This document shows positions 58,350 to 64,000 of a stretch of DNA of 64,000 nt, one piece after another (position 1 is the first letter of the stretch; each line of letters starts with the position of its first letter). The notes below the pieces were generated by a model, which was not told the DNA's origin, did no database searches, and was given only the letters and a program-made list of their open reading frames with translations. The position numbers and the translations under genes are program-made. Source of the stretch: Dryococelus australis (Eukaryota > Arthropoda > Insecta > Phasmatodea > Phasmatidae); contig CM057009.1 in NCBI GenBank assembly GCA_029891345.1, positions 302,537,466-302,601,465 of the forward strand. The letters are read 5' to 3'.

Positions 58350-59760
58350 ATTTTATCTATTCGCTTTGTATATGGACCTGGTAATATAATCTTATATATC
58401 TGATGTAGGATACAATTAATTTTTTCACTAATGTTAGTATCAATGATTTGAAACTCTGTATACTGACATCTTCTTTCCTTCTACAAATCGTGTAGTTTAA
58501 TAAATTCATATGCATTAATAAATGACCAAGCAGAATTTCCATTTTGTAATACAATATTTATATATAAAATGATCTATCATGTTAAAAATTATATTTAATA
58601 TCAATTACAATTTTAACATTATATTCCATATAACCAAAATATGAATTCAAATTATTTATTAAGCAAAATAAGAATAAGAAATATGTACACCATCAAAATT
58701 TAAAACTTATTTTAAGTACAGTAAATTGTTTCTATAATTTGTAGTACTTATTGTTTCGGGATTTCTAAAACAATGCTATGCTAGATACATATTATAAAAG
58801 AAACCAACATCAAAATCTAAATTCCAATTTTTTTAAAGATAAATTTGTTTTTTCTTGCCATTCTTAACAAAAATAGTTCTTACATTACAATGATTGAATA
58901 TAGAAGAGTGAACATATCAATGCAATGTCTTTCATATTAATTCGAAAACCAACTGTTACAAAATTTGGCATATGAAATTGTAAATTATTTAACTTATATT
59001 CATATAAAAATTATGTGTGTTTGTACTTTGAAAAACTGGATTTTTTATGAAACAAGACAATAAATCAAATTAATGTTTTATTGGGTTCTCATATATTTTT
59101 CCTTTTATTACATTGGCCATGTTTGTTTCATATTCTTCAATTGGACACATAGATTTCAAATATTGGATTACAATTATTCTTCTTGGAGCATTCTTTATCA
59201 ACTGATACATCAGTGATTTTTGTTTGAGAAAATTATAAATAATAAGAATTGCATATTAATTCTATTTTATATATCTTCTTAAATTAATTGTATTATTATC
59301 TTTGAGAAAACCAAATCGATAGCTCAGTGAATAAATAATGAAATTTTTTCCATCATAATGGACATATTTTACTGGATATCTATTAACTCCACTTATTCTA
59401 TGTAACATTGATCTAAATGCGAGCATACCATAGTATGCATCATATAAGTATATAAACCAGTATTAACAATTTCGTCAATTATTTGCCCAGGTTTTCATAT
59501 TTAAATGCGATAAAATTGAAATGGGAAAAAATTTAAGTTTTATCAATATTTTCTAGTTTACCATAATTACTACCATTTCTTTTAACAAAACTAAATTGTT
59601 CATAAACATAAGAATCATTAGGAAAAGTAAACACAACACCAATATTATTATAAATTCAATACTGTTATTGTAAATATTTAAATTTCCTCTTGTTTGATTT
59701 GTAGGTGGAAATGTCTGTATTTCAAAATTCTCGATATATTTTTAATTAATTTATATAGTA
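58350..59760 (-). pseudogene. Unidentified decayed coding region in AT-rich DNA
   Basis: Minus-strand segments with protein-like composition in an otherwise stop-rich, very AT-rich background: NFEIQTFPPTNQTRGNLNIY and VVFTFPNDSYVYEQFSFVKR (59740-59560), GMLAFRSMLHRISGVNRYPV and YDGKNFIIYSLSYRFGFLKD (59430-59310), RIIVIQYLKSMCPIEEYETN (59195-59130), and GNSAWSFINAYEFIKLHDL (about 58550-58490). Each is interrupted by stops or shifts. They are not recognised; an old viral insertion is one possibility, judged only from AT richness and lack of introns. Function unknown. Confidence 0.35.
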
Positions 59761-60734
59761 AAAAATCTTATAGAAATAAAATATGAAATATCCACAAAAG
59801 AAAATATTTAGAGTTAAATTATTAATAAAAAATTAAAAATATAAAAAGCTCACGAAGTTGATTATGAAAGAATAAAACAAAAAAAAGCTTCCTTGAATTT
59901 AATAATTACAAAATATTGACAAAAAGTTGAAGAAGTTGCTAAATAAATTAAAATTTTAATAACAAATTTAGTTCCTGTTCAGTTAAAAATTATCCTCCAA
60001 CCCCAAAACCAATTTAATTTGAAAACTATTTACTTAATAGAAATTATCATTATTAAGGATATAAACAATTGGAAGAATCGATAATTTAACTCAGTAAAGA
60101 TATACCAGTACATGTGAATGTGATAAATGAAAAATATTATTTAAGAGGAGATGGTCAAAAATTTCATACCGAATGTCAGCTAATTTGCGGATTCGGGGTG
60201 CACCACACGAATCTGTGATCATAACTTTGTACAAAATAATCTTTGGTAAAAAAAAACACAAGGTCCCTAGTTTACAAGAAAAACAACATTAAAGTAGAAA
60301 AAAATGACTTTAATTGCATGTCAAGGACAGCATACAGAATCAGCATACAAAATGTCAAATCGTAACAGGTGTTCGAAGTTTGCTCTAACCATAGCTATGC
60401 ACTTTTCTGCATGTTGGACGCATCAGTATGCACGGAGTTTGGTAGCTGAATGTACCCATGATCATTGCCATGTGAACTCCATGGCGTCTTTGGCACTACT
60501 GAGCTCAGTTCGTCCTTTTGCCGTACGTCCTATGACCAACACTTTAGTTGCAGCATTGTCACATTATCTTACCTTTATCTAATTGGAAGACCGCATATTT
60601 CTGACAATGATTTCTGGACCTCACATGTAGTTTTTCTCGAAAACGAAGGTTTTAATGCGTTATTTACAAAGAGTATTATATTCTAAGTTAAAAAATTATG
60701 ATAATATAATTAAATCAATTTATGAAAACTCTAT

Positions 60735-61130
60735 AAAATATAACATCTCCAACGCTTGAACTAAATACACCAGAACAAATATATTCACCAACAACATCAA
60801 AACCTCGTGAAGAAATTAAAAAATTAATTTAATTTGCTAAAAGAATATGTGTGAATGAGCGATGTAAGGAAATTAATTCACAGATTATTAGTTATTCATG
60901 GAAAAGAAAATGCTAATGATAAAAATGATTATAATGAAAGTAGTGCAATGAGTATGTTAAATAATAAACATTCTGATATTGATGTTATAAATCATAAACA
61001 CTATGCATATGAAATAAGAGTTTTAAATGTTATTCCTTATTATTTTTGGAACTCTGAACATACCGGCAAAAATATAATAAATTGAACTTTAAATACTTTT
61101 AATTTACCAGAAATGCATTTACCTGTTTAG
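60735..61130 (+). pseudogene. Unidentified decayed coding fragment, plus strand
   Basis: Begins around TSPTLELNTPEQIYSPTTSK (60746), changes frame near 60890, then stays open as GKENANDKNDYNESSAMSML to a stop at 61083, with a further ten or so codons ending MHLPV. It is hydrophilic with no membrane segment. It sits divergently from the fragments at 58350-59760 and has the same base composition, so they may derive from one insertion. No family recognised. Confidence 0.35.
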
Positions 61131-63999
61131 TAATGATGTGGTCGATTCAGTTAATAAGATAAAATATGACGTGGTGGTAAAATCGGGCATCGGGGAATTA
61201 ATTAGGTTAGGATGGATGGCTGTGGGGATCAATATTAACAGGTAGCCGCCAGTCCTCGCTCAGTCGAGAACTCTTGATGATGTGGGATCTGGGTCATTCG
61301 CACTATAGTGGCTTCCTGATACTCCGCCATCAATTGATGCTGTTGCTAAATGATGAGCTATAATCCAGTTAGGCCTTGACTAGTAGAGGATATCGAAGCT
61401 CCCTCTAAACGCTTACATACTTTTTTGTATACAAAAGAAACATCAAAAATAGACATTGAAGAAACATTTCGAAATAAACAAATTCTCTCAAATTAATCAT
61501 TCGTTGCAAACAGATTAAAATTTATTACGTATTACCATAAAATAAACTATGTTCCCACAACAGTTGCGTTAAAGAATCCGCCTTTGCTCTGTGGTGCTCT
61601 ACGGCGCATATTATTTCGTGTGTCTGTAAAAAACGATAGTTGGGTGTTGAATTTTGAGGGCAATAACACCTTTTTGAAAAACTACTATAGGGCAGGAAAT
61701 CATTGGTGCTCCACTTTATTTCCGGAAATGTAATGTTCGCCTGCCTTTATCGCACTGGATACTCGTTTTTGTGAGACATGCACATCTACACTGCCACTTT
61801 GTCTGTGATTAATTTAAAATTTTAAGATTCCTTTACGAGGTGGAGGAATGATACACACATTTCTCCTCATGGTTGTTCAAAACCGAAAGTCGGTTCTCTC
61901 CGAGATTCGCTCTTGTTTGTCACCATTACGACTCCCGCCGACGTCCGATCTGGTCCTCTTCTTGCGTGGAAATCCGACTTATCCGGCCAACTTCTTGAGA
62001 GCAAGAGTACAATTAATATAATAAAAATGCTGCGGGCTATGTGCTCTCGCTAGCCGCCCTTGACCTGTCAGTGCGCCTCTCAACCAGCGAGTAGCCTAAT
62101 CAAGAACAGTTTGCAGGTGTCACACCCCCAGGAAACGCACCAGGCCTGTCTGGGTAACCCTCAGGCAGCGAGTGTCATAAACGCAACCGAATTCCTAAGA
62201 TTATGTCTTCCAGACGAGGGAAAATTGCCTGGCCAATGACTGGTTGCAACATTGAAGTCCATTGTTTTATCCAACATTATGTCCGAACTTTATCTAAAAT
62301 CTTCACAGAATACTGTTGCGCCACTTGAGTTCAGAAGATGACTGAAGATGGGGATAAACTTCATTTTGACCCGCCGAATATGGTGGTTCAAAGACTTGAT
62401 TGAAGATCAGAGTAGTGTCTAAGTACTGTTATATATATACACACATACTAGAATTAAGCTTCATAGTATTTATATTGATTAAATTCCGATGAGTTTGTTT
62501 ACTGTTGTGAAGTATAAATTAGGACACATATAATAACAAAGGCTTAAAATAATACATATTTCTTTAGTTTAAAATAAAGTATTGATATTTTGTGAAGATA
62601 TGAAAGTGAACCTCAAATCGAAATTTTTTCTCGCAAAAGACCAGACTTCAACAACAAATGTAGATTGGAAATATACAGACAGACAATGCAATTTTTAAAA
62701 ATTTTTGGAAATAGAAAATAACATTATAGACATTTAAAGAATATTCAGTAAAATTTGTACAATACTTTACTTAAAACAAATAAATCATCGCAGCATCTAA
62801 TTTTATGACCATTAACTTCTTCAAAATATTGGTATTAAAAATAACGAAGAGAGTTTTTGTAATGTGAGTTAACTGGTACATAAAATACTGCATTGAAAAC
62901 AGTAATGTACACAACTAACCCCACCACAGCTACAGTGAAAAGTATGCATCTATGAAAACAAAGTGCTCGTCGGATTTTCAAAATAATCACGTCACTGAAC
63001 TCGTAGCTTAATTTCATGCTATGCTATTGGAAGAAATGAGTATATTCCCATTAAAAAAAAACTAAAGTTGATATCGTTATCTTGGTAGTTAATTACTTCT
63101 CGAAACAGACACAGGCGGTGTTTTATGACCACATAGTGCCATTTATGGATTCAAAATCAAATTTTCAAACCTATTTGAGGTGGACATCTTAACTGAATAA
63201 TGCTGTATACAATATGAAGTTGGATGATAGAATACCAAATATTTTAAGGTTTTAATGAGACGTAGTAATTAAACATCATATTGATACAAACATTTATAAT
63301 TTCAATTATTTTAAGTCTATAAATATTCATTGTAATATGACTTTTTTTATGTTTATCAAATATGATGAAATAGATTACTTATAAACTGTTATTTTTGCTA
63401 GATTTGGACCTAAAACAATGTTTTGATTTCGTGATTTGTTTGTTGACGAACCTTTTGCATTATTTTAGAAAACATTAATAATCAAATGATTTATTATATT
63501 GATTTCTAAACAAGCAACGAAAATGAAAATTTAATCAATTTAGATGGTTCTGATAAAGATGTTATCTTAGGAATGAAGCAAATTTACATTTCTTATTACA
63601 CATTTGTTTTAATAAATGGAAATTTTCACTAAATATATAGAATCTTGAATTATTAATTATAAAGATATGAAAAGTGAAACATTTTTTAGTAATAATATTG
63701 TTCATTTCAAAATTTTCTAAAACTTAATACAAAAGGTAATACATATTATAAATTTGCACCTTTTAAATATTGTTTTTGATTTAGATTGTTGCAATGGTTG
63801 GCATTATGAAGATACCCAGGAATATGGTACAAATCATTATTTAACTTAAAATTTTGAAATTGTTATTGATAGTTTATTTTTGTTGAATAAAACATTCTTA
63901 TTACATATGTTATGTATTAAAATATATTATTTTTAATAATATATTTCCAATGTCATAGTGTCCTTATGATACTGTGTCATATTTGTTTTCTAAAATTAC
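61131..63999. other. Terminal interval, no gene recognised
   Basis: 61550-62400 is distinctly richer in G+C than its surroundings and may be an unrecognised element; no terminal repeats were found. 62450-63999 is AT-rich with short frames only, apart from a plus-strand stretch near 63520-63620 that reads like a short protein fragment. Confidence 0.45.
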
Positions 64000-64000
64000 A

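Noticed and set aside
61550-62400. GC-richer block as a possible host exon cluster or rRNA fragment
   Set aside because: No rRNA core motifs and no extended frame were seen; it is left as unassigned.

Overview
This is a repeat-dominated, AT-rich stretch of an animal nuclear genome, most likely an insect. I infer the insect assignment from Maverick/Polinton content, two insect-type Tc1/mariner elements and tRNA-derived SINEs whose shared core resembles those I know from large insect genomes; a polyneopteran is only a guess. No intact host gene was found. Almost everything recognisable is mobile DNA, and every transposon gene seen is broken. Intervals listed as empty may hide short exons that cannot be called without transcripts or homology searches.

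Layout: 1-1072 no gene; 1073-3065 a Tc1/mariner-type element with a decayed transposase; 3091-3525 a MITE (family A, copy 1); 3861-17720 a giant imperfect palindrome (P1) with arms of about 7.7 and 6.1 kb. The size difference is mostly explained by three insertions present only in the left arm: a SINE, an 889-bp solo LTR and an 850-bp MITE. The right arm preserves the empty site of each. Then come a SINE (18198-18424), a MITE (20391-20650), a second Tc1/mariner-type element with long terminal inverted repeats (20916-22942), a single-armed minisatellite block resembling the palindrome arms (23770-25565) and another SINE copy (26089-26322).

27463-49383 is a complete-length but decayed Maverick/Polinton (21.9 kb) with a perfect 6-bp target duplication GCTAAT. 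Its left two thirds read on the minus strand: protein-primed DNA polymerase B, several unidentified conserved reading frames, double jelly-roll major capsid protein, minor capsid (penton) protein, adenovirus-type cysteine protease, a small basic/hydrophobic protein and a phospholipase-A2-like protein. The right end reads on the plus strand: packaging ATPase, a coiled-coil fibre-like protein, a conserved Maverick protein and a retroviral-type integrase. Together they are the replication, capsid, maturation, packaging and integration functions of a virus-like transposon. Catalytic residues are lost in the polymerase and the integrase, and stops or frameshifts break the others.

51091-58135 is a second giant palindrome (P2), built largely of mirrored minisatellites, with MITE family A copy 3 sitting in its loop. 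58136-63999 is very AT-rich and contains unidentified decayed coding fragments. The most unusual feature is the recurrence of kilobase-scale foldback structures (P1, P2 and the single arm at 23.8-25.6 kb), with interruptions that let their history be ordered.
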